Origin: an uncultured Eubacteriaceae bacterium
Lineage (GTDB): Bacteria; Bacillota; Clostridia; Eubacteriales; Eubacteriaceae
Reading direction: 5' to 3'
Length of the DNA: 19,360 nt
Assembly (NCBI GenBank): GCA_947625585.1
Contig: CANQOZ010000014.1
Span: 1-19,360 of the forward strand
Under the pieces are notes generated by a model. The model worked only from the letters and a program-made list of their open reading frames with translations. It did not search any database and was not told the origin of the DNA. This document shows, piece after piece, positions 1 through 7,035 of the stretch. Each line of letters begins with the position of its first letter. Position 1 is the stretch's first letter. Both the position numbers and the translations under genes were made by a program.

Positions 1-61
1 GCCTTCATTAATCTGGAAAACAGGAACTGTAGGAGTTAAAGCAAAAAATGTTATTTTTTAA
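1..61 (+). CDS. C-terminal end of an unidentified reading frame (partial)
   Basis: One plus-strand frame is open from the left edge (first full codon at base 2) and stops at TAA 59-61, giving a tail ending in WKTGTVGVKAKNVIF. The tail is too short for me to assign a family. The only support is that the frame is open and that it meets a minus-strand transcription unit whose terminator begins about 20 bases further on, so the two would be convergent. The other plus frame checked stops at 37-39. It could be the end of a real gene or chance; the sequence to the left would decide. Confidence 0.3.
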   Translation, partial: PSLIWKTGTVGVKAKNVIF

Positions 62-81
62 TTAATCCTCTGAAAAATTAA

Positions 82-107
82 AATAAAAAGAGCCCCATTA
101 GGAGCTC
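82..107 (-). terminator. Intrinsic terminator of the minus-strand aminotransferase-like gene
   Basis: Read on the minus strand, the hairpin at 107-90 (GAGC paired with GCTC, continued by GG/CC around one bulged A) is followed by a T-rich run (plus-strand A-run 85-89, then more A/T). It lies six bases past the stop codon of the minus-strand gene. This fits that gene being a genuine transcription unit. Confidence 0.7.
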
Positions 108-112
108 ATAAT

Positions 113-1264
113 TTATTGAGAGGAGTTGGATAATTTAATCCCTTCTTTAAAAAAGTCATTAATGTTTTGAATAAACAAATCCACAGCTTTTGAAGTTAGG
201 ATTATCTGTGGTAATAAAATTATACTCTCATTAGTATTATAGTAAAGAATTGAATGTTTTTTAACAAAATCTTGAAAAATTCTTTCAGCATAATTTTTTA
301 GTGAAAAATTTAAAAGACAAATAAGACCACAAACTTTATAACTGAAACGATTATGAAAATTCGCTTGTAAAGCTTTCAATTTATGTTCTAATCTATTACT
401 AATAGCTTTAATGTAACTTTTCATATCATAATGACTCAAGAAATGAAGAATACTATGTAATAATATAATTTTTGATTCTGCTCCAAACGTTGTTGATGTT
501 AATAACTTCTTTTGTTTTCTTTTTATTTTTTTATTTAAAATTAAAATATTAATTTGACTATCTTGATAAATTGGTGCATTTATCGAGATATAATCAGGAA
601 CAACATTATAGTATTCTAAAAGATAAAACTTTCCACTCCGAAAGAATCCAGTTAAACTTTCATCCCAAATAAATGAAATTTTATATTTGCTACAAAGTTT
701 TTCAATAAATTTAATTGTTTCATTTGAAATAAAAATACCTTTTTGAATTAAAAAAGGAGAAAGGACGAAAAATCCGATTTTTTTTCTATTTGTTTTAAAA
801 TACTTCTTAATTTGAATTTTAGACCATCCTTCTTCAGTTTTATTTTTTTCTTTTTCTGGAATATCTAAATCTATTTCATCAAAGAAATTTTTGAAATTAT
901 CTTTATCTGGATAAATTAAATCAGTCAAAAAAATAATATCTAATTCTTTTTCAGTTGTATTATTTAATATCTTAAAAGTATTTTCATTATAATAATTAAC
1001 TAAGTTATAATTTTTTTGAATAGGTTCTAATAAAATTGAATTTACTTGTTTTATTAGTAAATCTAAGTGACCTTTATTGCTTTGGATAAAATTAACGTCT
1101 TTTTGAATTTGATCATTAATCATATCATTATTAAATCCACATAACCAACGTAAATGAGTATTAAAGTAATCATAATAAACTACTTCATTTTCAGTTGTTA
1201 TTCGGTCACCAGAAGCAAACGCTATATCTAATTTGGCTAAAATTGATTTATCGTAATTAAACAT
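113..1264 (-). CDS. Class III aminotransferase-like protein lacking the PLP lysine
   Basis: This is a 383-residue intact frame. Residues about 165-270 follow the fold-type I class III aminotransferase pattern (HemL, ornithine and diaminobutyrate aminotransferases). A strand and helix (FVLSPFLIQKGIFIS) precede the DE..TG.FRSGKF signature at 201-212, then YYNVVPD at 218-224 and a TTFGAES segment at 258-264 where families usually have T(F/Y)xGNP. In active enzymes the PD block leads into a lysine that binds PLP. Here the equivalent position is Ala230, and no lysine lies nearby (SINAPIYQ). The N-terminal G(S/T)EAN cofactor loop is also unrecognisable around 88-100. The frame is uninterrupted and has its own terminator, so decay to a pseudogene is less likely than a non-catalytic or repurposed protein. 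Its start codon is 3 bp from that of divergent cobS, which hints at a tetrapyrrole or cobalamin link (inference). No clear Shine-Dalgarno is visible. Confidence 0.7.
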   Translation of the reverse strand: MFNYDKSILAKLDIAFASGDRITTENEVVYYDYFNTHLRWLCGFNNDMINDQIQKDVNFIQSNKGHLDLLIKQVNSILLEPIQKNYNLVNYYNENTFKILNNTTEKELDIIFLTDLIYPDKDNFKNFFDEIDLDIPEKEKNKTEEGWSKIQIKKYFKTNRKKIGFFVLSPFLIQKGIFISNETIKFIEKLCSKYKISFIWDESLTGFFRSGKFYLLEYYNVVPDYISINAPIYQDSQINILILNKKIKRKQKKLLTSTTFGAESKIILLHSILHFLSHYDMKSYIKAISNRLEHKLKALQANFHNRFSYKVCGLICLLNFSLKNYAERIFQDFVKKHSILYYNTNESIILLPQIILTSKAVDLFIQNINDFFKEGIKLSNSSQ

Positions 1265-1267
1265 ATT

Positions 1268-2020
1268 ATGAAACTATTTCTTATATCTTTATCATTTTTT
1301 ACAAGGTTACCAATACCTGCATTAAAAAATTTTTCAGAAAAATCGTTTTTTAAATCGATGTTACTGATACCATTGATAGGTTCTGTAATAGGCATTATTT
1401 TATTTGGAATTAATTTCCTTTTAAACTTTTTAAAATTAGAACCATCAATAAAAGCATTAATTTTAATCTTTTGTTATCTTTTTTTAACAGGCTGTATTCA
1501 TTTTGATGGAGTAGCAGATACTGTTGATGCTTTATACTCGAACAAAGATAAATCTAAAATACTAGCTGTTATGAAAGACATCAATATTGGAACTTTTGGT
1601 AATATCAGCTTAATTATATTCATTCTTTCCTTATATATTTTTATCAGATTTCTTATTTTTTATAATAATGCTGTGTTACTCATTATATTTCCAATAATTG
1701 GTCGATTCAGTGCAATTGAAATTGGTGCATTATTTAGACCAAATAGAGAAAACCATGGTTTAGGTTATAACTTTTGTAAATATGACAATTTTTTCATATT
1801 TATCGGATATACTTTAATTATACTTATTTTATTATTCTTCTTGACAAATTTTAACAGTATTATTTCTTTCTTTATTATAATTATTATTAATTATATTTTA
1901 GGATATATTGTAACTAGAAGAACAAATGGTGTCACAGGGGATATATTAGGATTTTTTATTGAATTAAGTCAATTAGAATTTTTACTCTGTTTTATAGTTT
2001 TAGAAAGTGCCTTAGGTTAA
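1268..2020 (+). CDS. cobS: Adenosylcobinamide-GDP ribazoletransferase (cobalamin synthase)
   Basis: CobS is an integral membrane enzyme. It joins adenosylcobinamide-GDP to alpha-ribazole (or its phosphate) in the last stage of cobalamin nucleotide-loop assembly. The 250-residue length is normal for the family. Family marks visible are FFTRLPIP at 10-17, the acidic metal-binding motif HFDGVADTVDAL at 78-89 (Asp80, Asp84, Asp87), the MKDINIGTFG block at 102-111, GRFSAI at 145-150, and NGVTGD at 220-225 followed by Glu232. Several strongly hydrophobic stretches (about 32-55, 62-77, 113-145, 175-214) fit a polytopic protein. The ATG lies 4 bases from the divergent minus-strand ATG, so its promoter must lie inside that gene. 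No Shine-Dalgarno is evident. It is separated from the main cobalamin operon by about 7.6 kb. A metal-dependent repressor gene begins 3 nt after its stop and is probably co-transcribed. Confidence 0.95.
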   Translation: MKLFLISLSFFTRLPIPALKNFSEKSFFKSMLLIPLIGSVIGIILFGINFLLNFLKLEPSIKALILIFCYLFLTGCIHFDGVADTVDALYSNKDKSKILAVMKDINIGTFGNISLIIFILSLYIFIRFLIFYNNAVLLIIFPIIGRFSAIEIGALFRPNRENHGLGYNFCKYDNFFIFIGYTLIILILLFFLTNFNSIISFFIIIIINYILGYIVTRRTNGVTGDILGFFIELSQLEFLLCFIVLESALG

Positions 2021-2023
2021 TAC

Positions 2024-2410
2024 ATGGTCGATCGAAAAAATAGCTTGTCTGAATCTATTGAAGATTATATTGAGCAATTATACTTGGACGATTTAATTGA
2101 TAATCGAGGTGTCCGAATAACTGATCTTGCTGAGGCTATGAATGTTAGTAAAGCCAGTGCAAATGATGCAGTTAAAAGATTAAAAAAATTAGGATTTGTC
2201 GAACACGAAAAATATCGCCAAATTTACTTAACTCCAAAAGGAAAAGAAAAGGGAGCTCAAATTTATGATAGGCATAAAACTATTACACGATTCATAAATG
2301 AAATTTTAGGAGTAGATCAGGAAATTGCTGAACAGGATGCCTGCTCAATAGAACATATACTATCTGAAGAAACTTTTTTATGTATGAAAGACTTAGTAAA
2401 TAAGCTTTAA
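2024..2410 (+). CDS. DtxR/MntR-family metal-dependent transcriptional repressor
   Basis: This 128-residue protein consists of an N-terminal winged helix (helix-turn-helix about 29-58, VRITDLAEAMNVSKASANDAVKRL) and a C-terminal dimerisation/metal domain, with no SH3-like third domain. That is the compact MntR-type layout. Putative metal ligands by alignment from memory are Asp14 and Glu17 (as in MntR Asp8/Glu11), His84 (MntR His77), and Cys107, Glu110 and His111 in DACSIEH. The cysteine is where MntR has Glu99 and where DtxR has Cys102, so the site mixes both families. Iron is my first guess for the co-repressor, manganese the second. The gene follows cobS by 3 nt and precedes the separately promoted rubrerythrin gene. 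Its targets cannot be read from this sequence. Confidence 0.9.
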   Translation: MVDRKNSLSESIEDYIEQLYLDDLIDNRGVRITDLAEAMNVSKASANDAVKRLKKLGFVEHEKYRQIYLTPKGKEKGAQIYDRHKTITRFINEILGVDQEIAEQDACSIEHILSEETFLCMKDLVNKL

Positions 2411-2444
2411 GAATGTAAAAGTAATAACTAAATTAAATTTACAA

Positions 2445-2473
2445 TTGTTCAGTTTAATTTGAATTATTATAAT
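2445..2473 (+). promoter_or_regulatory. Sigma-A-type promoter for rubrerythrin
   Basis: TTGTTC at 2445-2450 and a perfect TATAAT at 2468-2473 are separated by 17 bp, which predicts a start near 2480. A second possible pair is TTGTTT at 2499-2504 and TATAAA at 2523-2528 (18 bp spacing). Either would give a short leader before the strong Shine-Dalgarno at 2554-2561. Confidence 0.55.
2458..2472 (+). promoter_or_regulatory. PerR-like operator overlapping the -10 of the rubrerythrin promoter
   Basis: The 15 bases TTTGAATTATTATAA match the PerR box consensus TTATAATNATTATAA at 12 of 14 specified positions and cover the -10 of the first promoter. PerR control of rubrerythrin genes is established in clostridia. 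In DNA this AT-rich, a near match can arise by chance, so this is a prediction. Confidence 0.45.
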
Positions 2474-2568
2474 TATCTCGTTGTTTTAATTATTAAATTT
2501 GTTTTATTTAAAAATACTAGGGTATAAAATTATCAGTATAAAGACGAAATATCAGGAGGAGAAACTTC

Positions 2569-3171
2569 ATGCCAAATCTACAAGGGACCGAAACCATTAA
2601 AAATTTAATGAATTGTGTTGCGGGTGAAGCTCAAGCTGCTGAACGTTACAATCGCTATGCAAAATATGCTCGTAAAGGTCAGTTAATTCAGATTTCAGAT
2701 ATATTTACAAAAACAGCTTCAAATGAAAGCGAACATTTTAAAGTATTTTTAACTGAAATAACTGATAGAGAAGAATTAGCAGATACGGAATTAATACTTG
2801 AAGCTTCTAAACCTTTCTTCCCAGCTCAATTAAGTAAGACAGATACATTAGTTAATTTAATGGCTGCTCAAAATGCTGAAAGAATTGAAGAAGATGATTA
2901 TCTTGAATTCTCAAAAGTAGCAAAAGAAGAAGGATTCCCAGAAATAGCTGAAAAATTTGAATTGGTAGCTGGAATTGAAAAAGATCACGAAGAAAGATTT
3001 ACCACTTTAATTCAAGAAATGAATGAAGGTGTTTTATTTAAAAAACCAGAACCGATTAAATGGATTTGCTTAAATTGTGGTTATGTTACAGAAGCTAAAG
3101 AAGCTCCATTAATTTGTCCAGCTTGTAAACATCCACAAGGTTATTTTGAACCTCTAATAGTTAACTATTAA
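2569..3171 (+). CDS. rbr: Rubrerythrin
   Basis: Rubrerythrin is a cytoplasmic non-haem iron NADH-dependent peroxidase that protects anaerobes from hydrogen peroxide. Residues about 5-150 form the ferritin-like diiron four-helix bundle. Likely ligands are Glu20, Glu53 and His56 (NESEHF), glutamates in AERIEEDDY (about 104-108), and Glu137 with H140 (GIEKDHEERF). Residues about 163-200 are the rubredoxin-like tail with two CxxC pairs, C167/C170 and C183/C186, that binds one iron. The 200-residue length is typical. The start is fixed by an ideal AGGAGGAG Shine-Dalgarno at 2554-2561, seven bases upstream, one of the few strong ribosome-binding sites in the window. A dedicated promoter with a PerR-like box precedes it and a terminator follows. 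It looks monocistronic and highly expressed. Confidence 0.97.
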   Translation: MPNLQGTETIKNLMNCVAGEAQAAERYNRYAKYARKGQLIQISDIFTKTASNESEHFKVFLTEITDREELADTELILEASKPFFPAQLSKTDTLVNLMAAQNAERIEEDDYLEFSKVAKEEGFPEIAEKFELVAGIEKDHEERFTTLIQEMNEGVLFKKPEPIKWICLNCGYVTEAKEAPLICPACKHPQGYFEPLIVNY

Positions 3172-3177
3172 AAATAG

Positions 3178-3204
3178 ACCCCTCAATAGAGGGGTTATTT
3201 TTTT
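3178..3204 (+). terminator. Intrinsic terminator after rubrerythrin
   Basis: A 7-bp perfect stem ACCCCTC/GAGGGGT (3178-3184/3189-3195) with an AATA loop is followed by a T-rich tail TATTTTTTT ending at 3204. The next gene starts only 12 bases later, so it depends on read-through or a promoter inside rbr. Confidence 0.9.
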
Positions 3205-3215
3205 AGGGTTATAAA

Positions 3216-4049
3216 ATGTTTTATTTATTTCTTATAATTTTAAGTTTTATTGAATTTTATTTTTTTCGTCTGTTTAATCAGATAGTTATAAATGGTTCTA
3301 GTTTTTCAGGAGACATTTTTTTTGCACTTTTTGGGATTATTATTTCAATGTTGTTTCTTGAAGGAACTACTCATATTAAACATTTAAATAGAGAATGGTT
3401 AAAAAGAGTAAGCCAAATTATTATAATTATTGCTATTCTTTATTTTTTAGCTACTTGTTTAAGTTTCAATTTAAAATACATTATATCTTCACTAGAAATC
3501 TCAATAATTTTAATTATAGCTGGTTGTTTTCTCTATCGATACCAAACAGTTCCTGAAGGGGAACCGGATATAGAAGATGAAATTTTGGAAGAGGAAAAAA
3601 TTTCTGATTTTGACTATATAGAGTCCTTTGACTTATATGATGATTCAGGTTTATATGATTCTGAAAGTAATGTTTATTCATCTGATAAGTATGTAGATCC
3701 AAATCTTTCTAATTTAAATAATATTGTTATAGACCTAAAAGAAAAAAATATTGTTGATGATATGGAAGAAAAAATAAAAAAAGTATTCCAATTAGTTGAA
3801 AATATTTTCAATGCAAATAGTGAGTATAGAGATGACAATCTAAATGATTTAATTTATATATTCACTTATTATAATAATGAATTAGAAAATGGAGAAAATC
3901 CAAATAATATAGAACAAATTAATAATTCTCTAGATTTAATCAGTTCCAATTTAGAAAATATATACTATAATACACGGGGTGCTCAAGTTTTTAAGGTAGA
4001 AAAAGAGATAAAAGCTTTAAAAGAAAAACTTGAGGGAACAAATATTTAA
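3216..4049 (+). CDS. Unrecognised four-helix membrane protein with acidic cytoplasmic domain
   Basis: I do not recognise this 277-residue protein. Hydrophobic segments at about 3-20, 31-50, 66-83 and 88-108 predict four membrane helices. Arg/Lys residues (HIKHLNREWLKR at 53-64, YRYQ at 107-110) lie at helix ends. From 111 onward it is hydrophilic. It opens with a strongly acidic, Asp/Glu/Tyr/Ser-rich linker (about 113-165) and continues with a helical, coiled-coil-like region (about 172-275) ending in repeated Lys/Glu residues. There is no enzyme motif. AGGG at 3205-3208, seven bases before the ATG, may serve as Shine-Dalgarno. The rubrerythrin terminator sits just upstream and ppdK has its own promoter downstream, so the gene may be expressed weakly, by read-through. 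The function is unknown. Confidence 0.75.
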   Translation: MFYLFLIILSFIEFYFFRLFNQIVINGSSFSGDIFFALFGIIISMLFLEGTTHIKHLNREWLKRVSQIIIIIAILYFLATCLSFNLKYIISSLEISIILIIAGCFLYRYQTVPEGEPDIEDEILEEEKISDFDYIESFDLYDDSGLYDSESNVYSSDKYVDPNLSNLNNIVIDLKEKNIVDDMEEKIKKVFQLVENIFNANSEYRDDNLNDLIYIFTYYNNELENGENPNNIEQINNSLDLISSNLENIYYNTRGAQVFKVEKEIKALKEKLEGTNI

Positions 4050-4118
4050 TTAACCTATTTTTAAAATCTAGAGAAGTATTAGAAATTTTGAGACAATAGG
4101 ATTAATTGTTTACGAATA

Positions 4119-4127
4119 TGCTATACT
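4119..4127 (+). promoter_or_regulatory. Extended -10 promoter of ppdK
   Basis: TGCTATACT is an extended -10 (TG, one base, then TATACT at 4122-4127). No good -35 lies at the standard distance, as is common for extended -10 promoters. It predicts a start near 4134 and a leader of about 34 nt. The surrounding TATGCTATACTAATTAGA closely resembles the element at 6996 before the S11-like gene. Confidence 0.55.
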
Positions 4128-4167
4128 AATTAGAGTTTTAACTAGAATCTAAAAATTTGGAGGATGT

Positions 4168-6798
4168 ATGTCAAAAAAATGGGTTTATTTATTCAGCGAA
4201 GGTGATGCCAGCCAAAGGAATCTTCTTGGTGGAAAAGGTGCTAACTTAGCTGAAATGACTAAAATTGGATTACCTGTTCCACAGGGATTTACAGTAACAA
4301 CAGAAGCTTGCTTAGAATACTTGGATCAAGATAATCAACTTACAGATGAAATGTTAGAACAAATCGAAGCAAGTATGGATGAATTAAATGCCATTTCCGG
4401 TAAGAGTTTTGGTGATGAAGAAAATCCACTTTTAGTTTCAGTCCGTTCAGGTGCTCGTATTTCAATGCCTGGTATGATGGACACGATCTTAAACTTAGGT
4501 CTAAATGATACAACTGTTGAAGCTTTAGCTAAAAAGTCCGGAAATCCAAGATTCGCTTGGGATTCATATCGTAGATTTATCCAAATGTTTGGTGATGTTG
4601 TTCAAGAAATTGATAAGAACAAATTTGAAAATGTTCTTGACGAAATCAAAGAACGTGAAGGATATGAATATGATACTGACTTAACAGTTGACGATTTAAA
4701 AGAAGTTGTAGATAAATATAAAGCCATTGTTAAGGAAGAAACTGGTGAAGAATTCCCAACGGAACCTAAAGATCAGTTAATTAAAGCTGTTGAAGCTGTT
4801 TTTAAATCATGGAACAATCCAAGAGCTATTGCTTATCGTAATTTAAATGAAATTCCACATGATTATGGTACAGCTGTTAATGTCCAAAGTATGGTATTTG
4901 GTAACATGGGCGATAATTCCGGTACTGGTGTTGCATTTACAAGAAATCCAGCAACTGGAGAAAACAAATTATATGGCGAATATTTAATAAATGCTCAAGG
5001 TGAAGACGTTGTTGCTGGTATTAGAACTCCAGAACCAATAGCTCGTTTAAAAGAAGAAATGCCTGACGTTTACGAACAGTTTGCAGAAACAGCTCAGAAG
5101 TTAGAAGATCACTATCATGACATGCAAGATATGGAATTTACCATTGATGATGGACGTTTATTTATGCTCCAAACACGTAATGGTAAGAGGACTGCTCCAG
5201 CTGCCCTCCAAATTGCTGTAGATATGTATAATGAAGGATCAATTACTAAAGAACAAGCGTTAGAAATGATTGAAGCAAAAGCTTTAGATCAATTACTACA
5301 TCCGACATTTGATGAAGAGGCTCTAAAAGATGGAGTTGTTATAGCTGAAGGATTAGCAGCATCACCAGGAGCCGGAACTGGTAAAATTTACTTTACAGCT
5401 GATGAAGCAAAAGAAGCCGCTGAAAACGGTGAAGATGTTATCTTAGTAAGAAGTGAAACATCTCCTGAAGATATTGAAGGGATGCATGCTTCAAATGGTA
5501 TCTTAACATCACGTGGTGGAATGACCTCACACGCTGCAGTTGTTGCTCGCGGTATGGGTACATGTTGTGTAGCTGGTGTTGAAGAAATCAATGTTGACGA
5601 AGATAATAAGACCTTAACTGCAAACGGTAAAGTATATAATGAAGGTGACTGGATTTCTTTAGACGGCTCAACTGGAAAAGTTTATGAAGGTTCAATTAAA
5701 ACTGTTCCACCAGAATTATCAGGTAACTTTGCAACTATTATGGACTGGGCAGATGATGTAAGAAGATTAAAGATTCGTACAAATGCTGATACTCCAAGAG
5801 ATGCACAACAAGCTTTAGACTTCGGAGCAGAAGGTATTGGACTAACACGTACAGAACATATGTTCTTCGATGAAGATAGAATTCCTGCTGTTCGTCGTAT
5901 GATCCTCTCAAAAGATAAAGAAACTAGAGAAAAATATTTAGATGAATTAGAACCAATGCAGAAGGAAGACTTCAAGGCAATGTATAAGATTATGAAAGAT
6001 AATCCTATTACAATACGTTTGCTTGATCCACCACTGCATGAATTCTTACCAACTGAAGAAGAAGATATCGAAGCTTTAGCAAATGATATGGGAATGACAG
6101 TTGAAGAAATGAAAGCTAATATCGATAGCTTAAAGGAATTCAATCCTATGTTAGGGCATCGTGGTGTTCGTTTAGCTGTTACTTATCCAGAAATTGCTGC
6201 AATGCAAACAAGAGCTATTATGGAAGCTGCCATTGAAGCTGCTGAAGAAACAGGTGCCAACATTGTTCCTGAAATAATGATCCCATTAGTCGGAATGACT
6301 GAAGAATTAAAGGATGTTAAAAAGACAGTTGTTGATACTGTTGAAGAAGTTAAAAAAGAAAAGAATAGCGATATTGAATATAAAGTTGGAACAATGATCG
6401 AAATTCCACGTGCTGCTTTAATAGCAGATGAAATCGCTGAAGATGCTGAATTCTTCTCATTTGGAACAAATGACTTAACACAGATGACATTTGGATATTC
6501 CAGAGACGATGCTGGTAAATTTATTGAAGAATATAAGGAAAAAGGATTTTATCAAGTAGATCCATTTGCTTCAATTGACCAACATGGGGTAGGCCAATTA
6601 GTTGAAACTGGTGTTAAACTTGGTCGTCAGACAAATGAAGATATGCATATGGGAGTTTGTGGTGAACATGGTGGAGATCCTAACTCAATTAAGTTCTTTG
6701 ATAAAGTTGGTTTAGACTATGTTTCATGCTCACCATATCGAGTTCCAATTGCACGTTTAGCAGCTGCTCAAGCAGCTATTGAAAATGCTGAAGATTAA
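4168..6798 (+). CDS. ppdK: Pyruvate, phosphate dikinase
   Basis: This cytoplasmic enzyme interconverts pyruvate + ATP + Pi with phosphoenolpyruvate + AMP + PPi. In anaerobes it works in PPi-linked glycolysis or gluconeogenesis. All three domains are present in the 876 residues: an N-terminal ATP-grasp nucleotide domain (LLGGKGANLAEM at 19-30, SVRSGARISMPGMMDT at 91-106, DMEFTIDDGRLFMLQTRNGKR at 321-341); the swivelling phosphohistidine domain with catalytic His455 in GGMTSHAAVVARGMG; and the C-terminal PEP/pyruvate TIM barrel with Cys831 in MGVCGEHGGDP. His455 and Cys831 fall at exactly the numbers known for the Clostridium symbiosum enzyme, so the protein is full length and free of indels overall. 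The Shine-Dalgarno GGAGGA (4159-4164) lies close to the ATG. It has its own promoter and a strong terminator, so it is a single-gene unit. The protein is rich in Glu/Asp. Confidence 0.98.
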   Translation: MSKKWVYLFSEGDASQRNLLGGKGANLAEMTKIGLPVPQGFTVTTEACLEYLDQDNQLTDEMLEQIEASMDELNAISGKSFGDEENPLLVSVRSGARISMPGMMDTILNLGLNDTTVEALAKKSGNPRFAWDSYRRFIQMFGDVVQEIDKNKFENVLDEIKEREGYEYDTDLTVDDLKEVVDKYKAIVKEETGEEFPTEPKDQLIKAVEAVFKSWNNPRAIAYRNLNEIPHDYGTAVNVQSMVFGNMGDNSGTGVAFTRNPATGENKLYGEYLINAQGEDVVAGIRTPEPIARLKEEMPDVYEQFAETAQKLEDHYHDMQDMEFTIDDGRLFMLQTRNGKRTAPAALQIAVDMYNEGSITKEQALEMIEAKALDQLLHPTFDEEALKDGVVIAEGLAASPGAGTGKIYFTADEAKEAAENGEDVILVRSETSPEDIEGMHASNGILTSRGGMTSHAAVVARGMGTCCVAGVEEINVDEDNKTLTANGKVYNEGDWISLDGSTGKVYEGSIKTVPPELSGNFATIMDWADDVRRLKIRTNADTPRDAQQALDFGAEGIGLTRTEHMFFDEDRIPAVRRMILSKDKETREKYLDELEPMQKEDFKAMYKIMKDNPITIRLLDPPLHEFLPTEEEDIEALANDMGMTVEEMKANIDSLKEFNPMLGHRGVRLAVTYPEIAAMQTRAIMEAAIEAAEETGANIVPEIMIPLVGMTEELKDVKKTVVDTVEEVKKEKNSDIEYKVGTMIEIPRAALIADEIAEDAEFFSFGTNDLTQMTFGYSRDDAGKFIEEYKEKGFYQVDPFASIDQHGVGQLVETGVKLGRQTNEDMHMGVCGEHGGDPNSIKFFDKVGLDYVSCSPYRVPIARLAAAQAAIENAED

Positions 6799-6809
6799 GA
6801 AAATCTTAA

Positions 6810-6837
6810 GGGTTACAGGAAACTGTAATCCTTTTTT
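6810..6837 (+). terminator. Intrinsic terminator after ppdK
   Basis: A 9-bp stem GGGTTACAG/CTGTAATCC (one G-U pair) with a GAAA tetraloop is followed by six T's. It begins 12 bases after the ppdK stop codon. Confidence 0.93.
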
Positions 6838-6889
6838 ACTTTAAACAAAAATTTTCTCTTTTTAGAATTAAACCTAATATTCTTTGTTG

Positions 6890-6919
6890 AATAAGATTAA
6901 ATTTGATAATCTTATTTTT
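6890..6919 (+). repeat. AT-rich inverted repeat between ppdK and the S11-like gene
   Basis: Perfect 10-bp arms AATAAGATTA/TAATCTTATT flank a 7-base loop and are followed by TTT. It could be a weak second terminator or a bidirectional structural element. The rest of the 6838-6995 spacer shows nothing I can assign. Confidence 0.45.
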
Positions 6920-6997
6920 AATATTAAAATATCAAATCTAGATTTTTAGAATGACTATTCTTTAATACAATTTTTCCTAATTTCATTTACATCTCTA

Positions 6998-7006
6998 TGC
7001 TAAACT
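6998..7006 (+). promoter_or_regulatory. Extended -10 promoter of the S11-like gene
   Basis: TGCTAAACT (TG, one base, -10 TAAACT at 7001-7006) predicts a start near 7013. The ATG at 6997 lies within this element, so it cannot be the translation start if this promoter is used. The context TATGCTAAACT..ATTAGA parallels the ppdK promoter. Confidence 0.45.
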
Positions 7007-7035
7007 CGATTAGAACAATTGAAATGGAAAAAAAG

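Noticed and set aside
113..1264. Annotation as an active glutamate-1-semialdehyde aminotransferase (HemL)
   Set aside because: The lysine needed for PLP chemistry and the cofactor loop are missing, so only the fold is claimed.
3514..3702. Minus-strand 62-codon frame inside the membrane-protein gene
   Set aside because: It is antisense to a frame with consistent membrane helices and has no support of its own.
5388..6143. Long minus-strand open frames inside ppdK
   Set aside because: They lie wholly antisense to a gene with complete catalytic motifs, have low-complexity Ser/Ile-rich translations, and show no start signals.
6997..7035. Upstream ATG (6997) as the start of the S11-like gene
   Set aside because: It sits inside a probable extended -10 (TATGCTAAACT) and has no ribosome-binding site; the signal peptide reads cleanly from 7036.
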